Shown in pieces: positions 54,849 to 64,000 of a DNA stretch of 64,000 bases (within the stretch, counting starts at the first letter, position 1; each line of letters starts with the position of its first letter). A program made the position numbers and the translations under genes. Source of the stretch: Novispirillum itersonii. GTDB taxonomy: Bacteria; Pseudomonadota; Alphaproteobacteria; Rhodospirillales; Rhodospirillaceae. The notes beneath the pieces were generated by a model, which was given only the letters and a program-made list of their open reading frames with translations, had not been told where the DNA came from and did no database searches. The DNA is taken from assembly GCF_014205675.1 (NCBI RefSeq), contig NZ_JACIIX010000001.1:544989-608988 (forward strand), read 5' to 3'.

Positions 54849-55290
54849 GAGACGGGACTCCGGGATGTTAGGGAAAAACTGGCGGAATTCAGCTGGCGCG
54901 GATCAAAAACCGGCCCAACCCCATAGTACCGTTTTTGCACCCGCAATCCCAGCCCCAATAACCCGCAAAAAGGCAGATATGGACTGTTTTCTCTGGTGCT
55001 TAGGGCCTATTCACCACCCTTAATAGCCCACAGTTTTACCGGATTTTTCCGCCACCATACCGCACGGCACACCGGCGGCCACACAGCCGTTCGGCAGCCC
55101 TTGTCTTTCCGGGGGCGCCCGTGTATAACCCTCGCCTTCCGAACCGAGCGGCGCGGCGGTGCGGGGTTTTGCTATGGCGGCTTCTGAAGCCCCCATGACA
55201 CAGAACTCCGCCGGGCATGCCCAACCGCTCAGATGGAGTTTCCCTCCGGGATCCCCGGCGGGAACTGTCCCTTAACAAAGGATACGACAA
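54849..55290. other. gene-free interval with rpmI leader
   Basis: It contains the rpmI promoter (55101-55129) and a leader of about 155 bases. In the leader GGCTTCTGAAGCC and CGCCGGG..CCCGGCG could pair; L20 autoregulation is a possibility in this operon family but is not shown. Nothing was recognised from 54849 to 55100. Confidence 0.5.
55101..55129 (+). promoter_or_regulatory. sigma-70 promoter of rpmI-rplT
   Basis: TTGTCT, exactly 17 bases and TATAAC, about 160 bases before rpmI. Strong match, consistent with a ribosomal protein operon. Confidence 0.75.
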
Positions 55291-55485
55291 ATGCCCAAGA
55301 TGAAGACCAAGAGCGCCGCGAAGAAGCGGTTCCGTCTGACCGGCACCGGCAAGGTCCGTGGTAACGTCGCCAACAAGCGTCACCTGCTGCGCAACAAGCC
55401 GAAGCAGATGAAGCGTCAGGCCCGTGGCACCATGATCCTGTGCGAGAGCGACGCCCGGATCGTCAAGCTGTACCTGCACGGCTAA
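55291..55485 (+). CDS. rpmI: 50S ribosomal protein L35
   Basis: 64-residue, very basic ribosomal protein, starting MPKMKTKSAAKKRFRLTGTGKV (key KTKSAAKKRF) and ending ARIVKLYLHG. ATG at 55291 after AAAGGATACG. First gene of rpmI-rplT; infC, which usually precedes it, is not within the window on this side. Confidence 0.97.
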   Translation: MPKMKTKSAAKKRFRLTGTGKVRGNVANKRHLLRNKPKQMKRQARGTMILCESDARIVKLYLHG

Positions 55486-55520
55486 GCCTCGTTTCACCCG
55501 GTTATTGAAGGAATACTGCT

Positions 55521-55877
55521 ATGTCTCGTGTGAAGCGCGGCGTTACCACCCATGCCCGCCACAAGAAGGTCCTGGAACTCGCCAAGGGCTACCGCGGCCG
55601 TAACTCGACCAACTTCCGCATTGCGATCGAAAAGGTCGAAAAGGGCCTTCAGTACGCTTACCGCGACCGTCGCAACAAGAAGCGCGACTTCCGTGGTCTG
55701 TGGATCCAGCGTATCAACGCCGGTGCCCGCGAACTGGGCCTGACCTACTCCCGTTTCATCGACGGCCTGAACAAGGCTGGCATTGAACTGGACCGTAAGG
55801 TGCTGGCCGACCTCGCCGTGCGTGAGCCGGAAGCGTTTGGCAAGCTCGTCGAAAAGGCCAAGGCGGCCCTCGGCTAA
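55521..55877 (+). CDS. rplT: 50S ribosomal protein L20
   Basis: Binds 23S rRNA early in large-subunit assembly and represses its own operon in many bacteria. 118 aa, starting [27 protein letters not shown] (key [19 protein letters not shown]) with [26 protein letters not shown] at 55521. It lies 36 bases after rpmI and is followed by a strong terminator before pheS. Confidence 0.97.
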   Translation: MSRVKRGVTTHARHKKVLELAKGYRGRNSTNFRIAIEKVEKGLQYAYRDRRNKKRDFRGLWIQRINAGARELGLTYSRFIDGLNKAGIELDRKVLADLAVREPEAFGKLVEKAKAALG

Positions 55878-55919
55878 GCTTACCGCTGGGCTTCGGCCCG
55901 GAAAAACAGCGATGTTGCC

Positions 55920-55955
55920 CAGGGGCTGCCTTTCAGGAGGCAGCCCCTGTTTTTT
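55920..55955 (+). terminator. rho-independent terminator after rplT
   Basis: CAGGGGCTGCCT/AGGCAGCCCCTG, 12-bp stem, then TTTTTT. It lies between rplT and the pheS promoter region, so pheST is probably expressed separately or by attenuation. Confidence 0.9.
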
Positions 55956-55993
55956 CTGCCTTAAGGGCGGCTGCCTTCCCAAGGCGGCCCCTT

Positions 55994-56029
55994 TTGTTTA
56001 TTCAGTCTGCACACTTTATACAGAGTGCA
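55994..56029 (+). promoter_or_regulatory. candidate pheST promoter overlapped by a 22-bp dyad
   Basis: TTGTTT, 17 bases and TATACA. TGCACACT (56008-56015) and AGAGTGCA (56022-56029) form an almost perfect 8-bp inverted repeat around TTATAC, covering the -10 box. A repressor bound here would block initiation. No leader peptide rich in Phe codons was seen. No known consensus was recognised. Confidence 0.5.
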
Positions 56030-56099
56030 CACCGGCCGGACCCGCAGGCCGCCGCAGCGCGGCCCGTCACCCGGCCCACACATGTGGGATGGCCCGACT

Positions 56100-57188
56100 A
56101 TGGATACTCTTGAGGCGTTGCGCGCCGAACTGCTGGAGGCGGTCAACACCGCCGCCGATGCCGATGCGCTGGAAGCCGTGCGCATTGCCGCGCTCGGCAA
56201 GAAAGGCCGGATCACCGACCTGATGAAGACCCTTGGCCAGATGGACCCGGACCAGCGCCGGACCTTTGGGCAGGCCGTCAACACGGTGAAGGACGAGATT
56301 TCCGCCCTCCTCGACGCCCGCAAGGCCACCTTCGCCGAAGCCGCCCTGAATGCCAAACTGGCCAGCGAGCGCATCGACGTCAGCCTGCCGGTGCGCCCGG
56401 AGCGCGAGGGTACCCTGCACCCGATCAGCCAGACCTACGATGAGGTGGTCGCGATCTTCGGGCAGATGGGCTTTGCCGTCGCTGAAGGCCCGGATATCGA
56501 AGACGACTTCCATAACTTCACCGCGCTGAACTTCCCGCCCGGCCACCCGGCGCGCGAAATGCACGACACCTTCTTCCTGAACGAACAGGAAGGCGGGGTC
56601 CGTCACCTGCTGCGCACCCACACCAGCCCGGTGCAGATCCGCACCATGCTGAGCCAGAAGCCGCCGATCCGCGTGATCATTCCGGGCCGCACCTACCGCT
56701 GCGACTCCGACATGACCCACACGCCGATGTTCCACCAGATCGAAGGTCTGGTCATCGACAAGGCCACCCATATGGGCCACCTGAAGGGCTGCCTGAAGGA
56801 ATTCGTCGAGTCCTACTTCGAGGTGTCGAACGTCACCGTGCGGTTCCGCCCGTCCTTCTTCCCGTTCACCGAACCCAGCGCCGAAGTCGATATCGGCTGT
56901 TCCCGCAAGGGCGGCGAGCTGCGCATCGGTGCCCGCGAGGACGGCTGCGAAGACTGGCTGGAAATTCTCGGCTGCGGCATGGTCCACCCCAACGTGCTGA
57001 AGGCCTGCGGTCTGGACCCCGAAGAATATCAGGGCTTTGCCTTCGGCATGGGTCTGGAGCGCATCGCCATGCTGAAGTATGGCATCCCCGACCTGCGCAC
57101 CTTCTTTGATTCCGACGTGCGCTGGCTGAAGCATTACGGCTTCGGCCCCCACGATGTTCCGAGCCTGACCGGAGGGCTGACCCGATGA
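56100..57188 (+). CDS. pheS: phenylalanyl-tRNA synthetase alpha subunit
   Basis: Class II aminoacyl-tRNA synthetase subunit charging tRNA-Phe with PheT (alpha2beta2). 362 aa. N-terminal coiled coil, then motif 2 [16 protein letters not shown] and motif 3 [22 protein letters not shown] (key FGMGLERI). [10 protein letters not shown] and [11 protein letters not shown] are the usual Phe-site segments. ATG at 56100 gives [15 protein letters not shown]; an ATG at 56082 would add six residues. It overlaps pheT by four bases (ATGA). Confidence 0.97.
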   Translation: MDTLEALRAELLEAVNTAADADALEAVRIAALGKKGRITDLMKTLGQMDPDQRRTFGQAVNTVKDEISALLDARKATFAEAALNAKLASERIDVSLPVRPEREGTLHPISQTYDEVVAIFGQMGFAVAEGPDIEDDFHNFTALNFPPGHPAREMHDTFFLNEQEGGVRHLLRTHTSPVQIRTMLSQKPPIRVIIPGRTYRCDSDMTHTPMFHQIEGLVIDKATHMGHLKGCLKEFVESYFEVSNVTVRFRPSFFPFTEPSAEVDIGCSRKGGELRIGAREDGCEDWLEILGCGMVHPNVLKACGLDPEEYQGFAFGMGLERIAMLKYGIPDLRTFFDSDVRWLKHYGFGPHDVPSLTGGLTR

Positions 57189-59599
57189 AATTCACCCTGT
57201 CCTGGCTGAAGGATCATCTTGAGACCGACGCCACCCTCGACCAGATCGGCGAAGCCCTGACCTCAATCGGGCTGGAAGTCGAAGAGATCGTTGATCCGGC
57301 CTCCAAGCTGACCGGGTTCATCACCGGCCACGTCCTGACCGCCGAAAAGCACCCGGATGCGGACCGCCTGAAGCTGTGCACCGTCTCCACCGGCAGCGAG
57401 ACCCTCCAGATCGTCTGCGGTGCCCCCAATGCCCGCGCCGGTCTGAAGGTGGCACTGGCCCTGCCGGGCTGCGTCATCCCCGTCTCCGGCGATGTGCTGA
57501 AGAAGGGCAAGGTGCGCGGTCAGGACTCGCAGGCCATGATGTGCTCCACCCGCGAGCTGTGCCTTGGCGAAGACCATGACGGCATCATCGAGCTGCCGGA
57601 AGACACCCCGGTCGGCGTGCCGCTGGCCAGCGTGCTGTCGATCGACCCGGTGATCGATATCTCCGTCACCCCCAACCGCGCCGACTGCCTTGGCGTGCGG
57701 GGCATCGCCCGCGACCTCGCCGCCTTTGGCGTCGGCACCCTGAAGGCCGATCCGCTGACCGAAGGCCCTGTCGCCGGTCAGTTCGAAAGCCCGGTCAAAG
57801 TGGTGCGCCGCCTGCCGGAGGGCAAGGATGCCGCCTGCCCGCTGTTCGTCGGCCGCCTGATCCGTGGCGTGAAGAACGGGGAAAGCCCGCAATGGCTGAA
57901 GGACCGTCTGGTTTCCGTCGGCCTGCGCCCGATCTCGGCGCTGGTTGACATCACCAACTACGTCACCGTCGGCTGGAACCGTCCGTTGCACGTCTTTGAT
58001 GCCGATAAACTGACCGGCAACATCGTCGTCAAGATGGCCACCCCGGGCACCGAACTGCCGTGCCTGAACGACAAGACCTACACGCTGGAAGACTGGATGG
58101 TTGCCATCGCCGATGAGGCCGGTGACCTGTCGGTCGGCGGCGTGGTCGGGGGCACTGCCAGCGGCTGCACTGAGCAGACCGTCAACGTCTTCGTCGAAGC
58201 CGCGCTGTTTGACCCGCTGCTGATCGCCGCCACCGGCCGTAAGCTGACCGCCGAGTCCGATGCCAAGCACCGCTTTGAGCGGGGCGTCGATCCGGAAAGC
58301 CCGCTGTGGGGCATGGAACTGGCCACCCGCCTGATCCTTGACCTGTGCGGCGGCACCCCGTCGGCGGTCGAGGTGGCCGGGGCGGTTCCGGACTGGAAGC
58401 GCACCATCCCCCTGCGCCCGGAACGGGTGAAGAAGCTGGTCGGTATTGATGTCGCCCCGGACAAGATGGTCAGCCTGCTGACCGGTCTGGGCTGCACCGC
58501 CACGCTGGCCGACGGTGTCATCACCGCCGTTGCCCCGTCGTGGCGCGGTGACCTGACCGAAGAACATGATCTGGTCGAGGAAGTCGCCCGCCTGAACGGC
58601 TACGACAACCTCGTCACCCTGCCGCTGCCGCGCCCGTCGATGCCGACCCCGGTACTGACCGCCAGACAGAAGACCATCCGCCTGCTGACCCGCACCCTCG
58701 CCGCCCGGGGCATGAATGAGACCGTCACCTGGTCGTTCATGTCCAGCGACAAGGTCGCCGCGTTCGGCGGCGGTCAGGACAGCCTGAAACTGGCCAATCC
58801 GATTTCGTCGGATCTGGACAGCATGCGGCCGTCGATCCTGCCGAACCTGATCGACGCCACCGTCCGCAATGCCGCCCGTGGCTTTGCCGATGTGGCGCTG
58901 TTCGAAGTCGGTCCGCAGTTCCATGGCGGCAATCCGGGTGACCAGAAGCAGATGGTCACCGGCCTGCGCGCCGGGAAGTCCGGCCCCCGCCACTGGGACG
59001 TCAAGCAGCGCCCGGTGGATGCGCTGGACGCCCGCGCCGATGCGCTGGCCGTGCTGAAGGCCGCCGGGGTCAACACCGACTCGCTTCAGGTCAGCACCGA
59101 TGCCCCGGACTACTATCATCCGGGCCGCTCCGGATGCCTGCGTCTGGGCCGCGATGTGCTCGCCACCTTCGGGGACCTACACCCGCGTGTGGCCCGTGAC
59201 TTTGGTGTGAAGGGGGCTCTGGCAGGCTTCGAGGTGTTCCTGGACGCCCTGCCGCAGCCGAAGACCAAGGGCGGCAAGACTGCCAGCAAGGCCCGCAGCC
59301 TGCTGAAGGCCTCGCCGTTCCAGCCGCTGGAACGCGACTTCGCCTTTGTCGTTGACAGCACGGTTGCTGCCGAAGCCCTGATCCGGGCCGCCAAGGGAGC
59401 CGACAAGGCGCTGATCACCGATGCCTCGGTGTTTGACGTCTATGAAGGCGAGCATATGCCTGCGGGCAAGAAGTCGGTGGCGCTGTGGATCCTGCTGCAA
59501 CCGACCGATCACACCCTGACCGATGAAGAGCTGGATGCGGTGTCGAAGAAAGTCGTCGCCGCCATCGAAAAGGCGACCGGCGGCATTCTGCGCGGCTGA
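57185..59599 (+). CDS. pheT: phenylalanyl-tRNA synthetase beta subunit
   Basis: Partner of PheS with editing activity; 804 aa. N-terminal tRNA-binding OB domain (about 40-150: [26 protein letters not shown]), then B3/B4 editing and B5 domains ([23 protein letters not shown]). The catalytic-like domain has [10 protein letters not shown]-type residues (NETVTWSFM), and a C-terminal FDX-ACB anticodon domain follows ([14 protein letters not shown]). The ATG overlaps the pheS stop. A terminator follows. Confidence 0.97.
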   Translation: MKFTLSWLKDHLETDATLDQIGEALTSIGLEVEEIVDPASKLTGFITGHVLTAEKHPDADRLKLCTVSTGSETLQIVCGAPNARAGLKVALALPGCVIPVSGDVLKKGKVRGQDSQAMMCSTRELCLGEDHDGIIELPEDTPVGVPLASVLSIDPVIDISVTPNRADCLGVRGIARDLAAFGVGTLKADPLTEGPVAGQFESPVKVVRRLPEGKDAACPLFVGRLIRGVKNGESPQWLKDRLVSVGLRPISALVDITNYVTVGWNRPLHVFDADKLTGNIVVKMATPGTELPCLNDKTYTLEDWMVAIADEAGDLSVGGVVGGTASGCTEQTVNVFVEAALFDPLLIAATGRKLTAESDAKHRFERGVDPESPLWGMELATRLILDLCGGTPSAVEVAGAVPDWKRTIPLRPERVKKLVGIDVAPDKMVSLLTGLGCTATLADGVITAVAPSWRGDLTEEHDLVEEVARLNGYDNLVTLPLPRPSMPTPVLTARQKTIRLLTRTLAARGMNETVTWSFMSSDKVAAFGGGQDSLKLANPISSDLDSMRPSILPNLIDATVRNAARGFADVALFEVGPQFHGGNPGDQKQMVTGLRAGKSGPRHWDVKQRPVDALDARADALAVLKAAGVNTDSLQVSTDAPDYYHPGRSGCLRLGRDVLATFGDLHPRVARDFGVKGALAGFEVFLDALPQPKTKGGKTASKARSLLKASPFQPLERDFAFVVDSTVAAEALIRAAKGADKALITDASVFDVYEGEHMPAGKKSVALWILLQPTDHTLTDEELDAVSKKVVAAIEKATGGILRG

Positions 59600-59617
59600 T
59601 TCCTGCTCTGAGATGAG

Positions 59618-59649
59618 AAAACGCCCGGCCTGAGTGCCGGGCGTTTTTT
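59618..59649 (+). terminator. rho-independent terminator of pheST
   Basis: AAAACGCCCGG/CCGGGCGTTTT stem with TTTTTT, about 20 bases after pheT. Confidence 0.9.
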
Positions 59650-59708
59650 ATGGCCTTGCGCCCCTCTGCCCCCGGTTGGCAGGTTCCACCACCCCAGCAG
59701 TACCCAAA

Positions 59709-59751
59709 GAAAAACCCCGCCTGTCTTTTCCGATCAGGCGGGGCTTTTTTT
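59709..59751. terminator. bidirectional terminator before the giant repeat gene
   Basis: CCCCGCCTG/CAGGCGGGG with an A-tract on one side and seven T on the other. On the minus strand it follows the giant gene's stop (59768). Confidence 0.9.
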
Positions 59752-59767
59752 AACAGAAGAACCGACT

Positions 59768-62700
59768 TTAAGAGGCGAGGCTCATCGAGGCGACCGTGGC
59801 ATGGAGATGGTCGTCAGTGGTCGGGGTAGTGACATCCCCGGCCGAGCCATGGTTGACATCCAGACCGGCCATATCGGCGCTGCTGGTATCGCTGGCCGCG
59901 ATCAGATGCGCCGCATCCGTTCCATCAACGCTGACACTGTCGTTGACCGCCCCGGTCCCATGCTCGGACAGAGCAAGGGAGTTGTAGGAGTCAATCGCCG
60001 ACGCATCCGGCCCCTGCAACGCCGCAGAGTGGTCCGCCGGAGCCTGTTCGCTGGACAGGAACGTATCCCACGTATCCGGCCCGGTCTGCTGCGGCTGGGT
60101 CTGACCGTGGTCAGCCTGTGCTGCGGCGTCCGTTCCGGCAGCCTGATCCTTCCCGGCGTCCACCACAAGGGACGGATCCGCCGGATGGGCAGGATCAACC
60201 GGGTGCGCCGGATCCGCAGGCGAAGCCGGGGCCGCAGCGTGATCCGTGCCAGAAGCCACCTCTTCCGCCGGTTTTTCCACCGGGGGTGCGGCAGCGTCCG
60301 CCTTCGGATCAGCAGCTGCATCGTCCTCAGCCTTGGCAACCGCGGCAGCGTCTGCCGGATGCTCCGGCGTCGCAGATGCCGGGGTCACCGCCGCATGGGC
60401 CGCCGGATCCGTCACCGCATCGGCCGCAACAGGCTCCTGCGTTGCCGGGGCCGTCTCGGCCATCTGATGCAGATGATCCGCGACCGATCCCTGCGCCTCG
60501 GTCGAAACCGCCGACAGGTTGGCCAGCAGCTCTTTCCCGGTGGCACCGGTCTGCGTCTGCAACGCCGCGTTATTGTCGGAAATTGCTTCCGCCATCTCCT
60601 GCACCAGACCGTTCGGCAGGGTTCCTGCCCCGGCAGCGGTCAACGCGCCCTGCACCAGATCGGCAGCCCCGGTGGTCAGGGCCGACAGGCCATGTTCATC
60701 CACCGCCGCAACCACCTGCTGGAGAGCAATCTTCGCCGCATCAGCATTGCTGATCCCCGGATTGCTGCCTTCGATCACCGACGTCAGCATCGAGACGGTG
60801 TTCTGCACCATCATCCCGGCGCGAAGGATGTCACCGGCCTGCGCCGACTGCGCCCCATCCGCCACCAGCGTGGCCACCGGGTCAAAGTTCTGGAGGTCGA
60901 TACCATTCAGGGTCTGCGGATCCATCTCCAGCTTATCGACCAGCCATTCCGCCGCCGACTGACCATGCTGAGAGCCGATGGAGTCCAGAACGGTGGTCAG
61001 CGGGGTCAGGGTCGATCCGGTGCCGATGAAGACACCGTCCACCGGCTTGCCGGTGGCGGAGTCAATCCCGCCGATGGAAATGAAGCGGCCGGGCACACTG
61101 GTATCGACGTTCAGGGTAACTTCCCCGAATTCGTTGGTGTAACCCATCACTTCATTGTCATCGCGGACACCGTCGCCGTCGGTGTCATAGAACACCGTCG
61201 CCCCCTGCACGTAGGGGTCAATCACCTTAATGGTGACGGCCGTCGCGGTGTGGTCAACTGTCACTTTGAGAGCAGCCTGATCAAAGTCAGACGTTCCGTT
61301 GGTTTCCGTAGCGACAGCTTTAAAGACCATATCCCAATGACCATTCGCCTCCCCCTGCGGAGCGGTAAAGGCCACATCCTTCAGATACGCCGGGTCAAGC
61401 GACCAGACACCGTTACCAAGATCAGTGGCATGGGTAAGACTCCCCCCGGATGGCACACCCGTAATCGTAAACGTCAGAGTCTCGCTCAGGTCCGTATGGA
61501 CCACAGACAGGTTCAACGGTATTGCGGTGCCTGAATTGGTAACAATCTCAGCACCTTTCGCATCAGGTTGCTGCGCGACCGTATTGATCGAAACCGTGAA
61601 CCCACCTGCTGACTTTACCGCGGCCCCGCCGTTATCCGGGTCGCGTGCCGTCGCGACCACCGACAGGGAATAACTGGCGGCAGCATTAGCGGGAGGAATA
61701 AAGCTCAGATCATGCAGATCGTCAGCCTGCACAACCCAGTTCCCATTTGCATCAGGGCTGCCATGCGACAGCCGCCCCCCGCTTGGCACGCCGGATACTG
61801 TCACGGTCAGAAGAGTCTCAGCGCGGTCAACATCAGCCAGAGCCGCCGTAATCTTCAGCGGAATTGCATCGTGATCATTTCCACTGACATTCTGCACTGT
61901 CACAGACGGTATATCGGCAACCGGCCTGACCGTAATCGGCGTTGTCGCTGTGACCGGGGCGGAAACAACAGACCCGTCCTGACTCACAGCAGATACCGAC
62001 AGTGAGAATACACCATTATAATTATCCGGGAGCTTAAGGGTAAGTCCCGAAAGATCCGTTGCAGAAACAGTGTAAGACCCGTCGGCATTCAGAATCCCTT
62101 TATTCAGAGTTGCCCCTGCCGGGAAGCCGGACACCGTAACGTTGACAGCTTCTGAAGAATCCGGGCTATTGGCTTCAATACTCAGGGGAATAGAGTTCCC
62201 ACCCAGATCCTCATCCCGTGCAGGCACAGGCCCGACAGTCAATATCGGGGTATTTGCCACCGGATTTACGGTCACATCGAATTCTTTCTCCGTAACAGCA
62301 AAATCTTTATTCACCCCTTCTGTTGCGGTGGCCACCACCTTCAGGGTATAGGTCCCGCTGTCGTAAGCCGACATCCGCAACTGTACCGCTGAAAGCGCCC
62401 CGGCAGGAACAGTCCAGACGCCATCGGCATTCACCGTTCCGTGCGACAATGTCGCATCTGCCGGAACACCCAGAATCTTGACAACAAGCGTTTCAGATCC
62501 ATCCAGGTCTTTCAGTGTTGCTCCAAGCTTCAACGGAATCCCTGTAGCTCCTTCGTTTCCGACAACATCCTGGGCTGTCACATCCGGTGCATCGGCAACA
62601 GCCGCCACCTTCACTTCTACCGGACGATAACCATCCGCATCAGCGGCGGCGCTGCTCGCCGTACTGCCGTTATCATCCGAAACAACTTTGACCCGCAGCG

Positions 62701-64000
62701 TAAAATCAGCATCAGAATACGGAGGCGGAACAATCTTGAATCCGCCAACCCCAGAATTGAGGATCGCTTTGACCTGAATATCATCGAACACCCAGGTTTT
62801 CCCATCCCCAGAAAGAACACCCAACGGCTGACCATTGACTTCAAAAGTCGCACCACTTGGTACATCCGTAATCATAAGGGTCAGCTTTTCATTCACCGCA
62901 CCATATTGAATATTCAAATTCAGCGGTGTTGCCACCCCTTCGGTCACACTCAGAGTAGAAGGAGGCTCAATATCCGGCCTGTCCGCGACCGGGTTCACTT
63001 TGACAGTGATTGAGGCATTGGTATCGAGGCTCTGTTCATAAAGCCCTCGCTCCCAACCGGTTGCCGTCACCTTAACCTGCATATCCCCGTTGAAGTCCCG
63101 TGGAGGAACCACATACACGTCTTTCAGGTCATCCGGCTTCAGGACCCAGACGTTAACGCTCTGGTTATTTCCATCCGTGCCTGTGTTCCCAGACAGAACA
63201 TGCCCCTGACTGTCAACCAGAGCAGCCCCTACCGGTATACGGATCTGGATAGACAACAGTTCAGAGCCATCGTTATCTTTCAGGGCCGCAGCCACATCCA
63301 ACTTAATGGCTGTGTCTTCATCCCCCCTGAAGTCATACCCCATACCGGTCTCGGTGGGCGTAACCGTCAGCGTTGCACCATTCGTTTCCGGCGTGACAAT
63401 CACACTGACATTCTGCGATGTCGTTTTTTCACTGCCCCCGTCCTTGGTGGTCGCATGAACCGTAAAGGTCAAAGTCCCGCTGTAGTAATCGGCAGGCACA
63501 GCCTTCAGAGACTGCAACTGCGCCAGCGTCAGATTACTGAGGTCAGTCACCGGGTCGCCATTGCCATCGACGAACGACACCTTTGCGGCATCGTGACCCG
63601 AAATCCAGATTTTGGTGATGGTCTCGCTGCTATCAATTTTAGCGGCGTCAAGATTCAGGGTAATCGCTCCCCCATCCTCAACCCCGGTATTCGGATTAGC
63701 CGACAGCAAGGCCCCATCCGCCTCGGCCTTGATGGAGATCACGTGGGAAACGTCGGTGGTGGCCTGCCCACCTTCCAGCTCGGTCGAAACACCGGTGACG
63801 TAGATCTTAAGGCTGCCGGAATAATGCTCGGCATCCGCCGCTGCCGGATCCCGGACAATCGACAGTGAAGCCAACTGATCTTTGGTTATCGCGTAAACAT
63901 TGTAGGAGGCTTTTCCGTCACCGTTCAAAGCGAAAGCAGGCTGACCATCGGCATCACCAGCCGTCATGGTGTCGTAGGGATCAACTCCGCCGGGCAACCC
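59768..64000 (-). CDS. giant repeat surface protein, C-terminal part (5' end outside window)
   Basis: Open frame reaching the right edge, so the true start lies beyond it; the TTG at 63997 is internal. Over 1400 residues are visible. About seven to eight cadherin/Ig-like repeats of about 110 residues follow one another. They show the pattern IPLKL..D.DGSETL..I.GVP.GATLSHG..N.DG.W.V and PDNYNGVFSLSVSA. Next is a calcium-binding-like FYDTDGDGVRDDNEV and a segment with STLTPLTTVLDSI, seen in giant adhesins. The C-terminus is a low-complexity Ala/Pro/Asp/His tail (for example DPAHPVDPAHPADP), ending VASMSLAS. Likely an exported adhesin, possibly by type I secretion (inferred). Confidence 0.85.
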   Translation of the reverse strand, partial: GLPGGVDPYDTMTAGDADGQPAFALNGDGKASYNVYAITKDQLASLSIVRDPAAADAEHYSGSLKIYVTGVSTELEGGQATTDVSHVISIKAEADGALLSANPNTGVEDGGAITLNLDAAKIDSSETITKIWISGHDAAKVSFVDGNGDPVTDLSNLTLAQLQSLKAVPADYYSGTLTFTVHATTKDGGSEKTTSQNVSVIVTPETNGATLTVTPTETGMGYDFRGDEDTAIKLDVAAALKDNDGSELLSIQIRIPVGAALVDSQGHVLSGNTGTDGNNQSVNVWVLKPDDLKDVYVVPPRDFNGDMQVKVTATGWERGLYEQSLDTNASITVKVNPVADRPDIEPPSTLSVTEGVATPLNLNIQYGAVNEKLTLMITDVPSGATFEVNGQPLGVLSGDGKTWVFDDIQVKAILNSGVGGFKIVPPPYSDADFTLRVKVVSDDNGSTASSAAADADGYRPVEVKVAAVADAPDVTAQDVVGNEGATGIPLKLGATLKDLDGSETLVVKILGVPADATLSHGTVNADGVWTVPAGALSAVQLRMSAYDSGTYTLKVVATATEGVNKDFAVTEKEFDVTVNPVANTPILTVGPVPARDEDLGGNSIPLSIEANSPDSSEAVNVTVSGFPAGATLNKGILNADGSYTVSATDLSGLTLKLPDNYNGVFSLSVSAVSQDGSVVSAPVTATTPITVRPVADIPSVTVQNVSGNDHDAIPLKITAALADVDRAETLLTVTVSGVPSGGRLSHGSPDANGNWVVQADDLHDLSFIPPANAAASYSLSVVATARDPDNGGAAVKSAGGFTVSINTVAQQPDAKGAEIVTNSGTAIPLNLSVVHTDLSETLTFTITGVPSGGSLTHATDLGNGVWSLDPAYLKDVAFTAPQGEANGHWDMVFKAVATETNGTSDFDQAALKVTVDHTATAVTIKVIDPYVQGATVFYDTDGDGVRDDNEVMGYTNEFGEVTLNVDTSVPGRFISIGGIDSATGKPVDGVFIGTGSTLTPLTTVLDSIGSQHGQSAAEWLVDKLEMDPQTLNGIDLQNFDPVATLVADGAQSAQAGDILRAGMMVQNTVSMLTSVIEGSNPGISNADAAKIALQQVVAAVDEHGLSALTTGAADLVQGALTAAGAGTLPNGLVQEMAEAISDNNAALQTQTGATGKELLANLSAVSTEAQGSVADHLHQMAETAPATQEPVAADAVTDPAAHAAVTPASATPEHPADAAAVAKAEDDAAADPKADAAAPPVEKPAEEVASGTDHAAAPASPADPAHPVDPAHPADPSLVVDAGKDQAAGTDAAAQADHGQTQPQQTGPDTWDTFLSSEQAPADHSAALQGPDASAIDSYNSLALSEHGTGAVNDSVSVDGTDAAHLIAASDTSSADMAGLDVNHGSAGDVTTPTTDDHLHATVASMSLAS

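Noticed and set aside
54980-55024. 14-codon peptide MDCFLWCLGPIHHP before the rpmI promoter, possible leader peptide
   Set aside because: No ribosome site, upstream of the promoter, and no attenuation structure follows directly.
59801-61534. 577-codon plus-strand frame opposite the giant protein
   Set aside because: Arg/His/Gly-rich antisense shadow of the repeat protein.

Overview
The window is a GC-rich chromosomal segment of an alphaproteobacterium, most likely Rhodospirillales (Novispirillum/Insolitispirillum-like). This placement is an inference from gene order and family content: dnaA-dnaN-recF-gyrB, rplY-pth-ychF, UbiK next to YbjN, an AapJ-like binding protein, clustered GANTC sites near dnaA, and Gram-negative envelope genes (heptose epimerase, Lgt). 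No taxonomic search was possible. I see no tRNA, rRNA, CRISPR array, insertion sequence or prophage. Most of the window is core chromosome.

Layout. 1-1210: the left edge cuts a tandem glycine riboswitch reading leftwards, followed by one unknown gene. 1234-9144: gyrB, recF, dnaN, dnaA and rpsT, all on the minus strand. A probable replication origin lies between dnaA and rpsT, with DnaA boxes, GANTC sites and an AT-rich stretch. 9332-13663: enoyl-CoA hydratase, mutM, ubiE and ubiB. 13833-17262: an amino-acid binding protein directly followed by a histidine kinase, with no transporter genes. 17289-25101: AlgH-like protein, DsbD/ScsB-like reductase behind 25-bp tandem repeats, peroxiredoxin, rplY-pth-ychF and a sodium symporter. 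25102-30942: hldD-lgt-midA-pgeF-lipoprotein, probably one operon, then prs. 31221-34818: ubiK, ybjN, alkA and a SulP transporter. 34840-38761: acetylpolyamine amidohydrolase, three small genes and a phytase-like secreted protein. 39047-42971: purH and two glycosyltransferases.

43009-54848 is a mixed, partly regulatory stretch. It holds a hydrolase, an orphan OmpR-type regulator, phoH, a Bcr/CflA exporter, an FNR-type regulator, an isolated fliN and a 7TMR-DISM/GGDEF cyclase split by a +1 frameshift at CTT-TAA. It continues with a MarR regulator, an M17 aminopeptidase and a TAXI binding protein. 55291-59599 is rpmI-rplT-pheS-pheT with promoters and terminators that can be read directly. 59768-64000 is the C-terminal part of a giant repeat protein, probably surface-exposed, that runs off the right edge.

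The best candidates for something new are the split cyclase, the binding protein-kinase pair, the lone fliN, MutM with an altered zinc finger, the 25-bp repeats at the dsbD start, the dyad over the pheST promoter, and the giant repeat protein with its odd A/P/D/H tail. I did not find a convincing, wholly new multi-gene system. Promoters, operators and the origin are called by eye.
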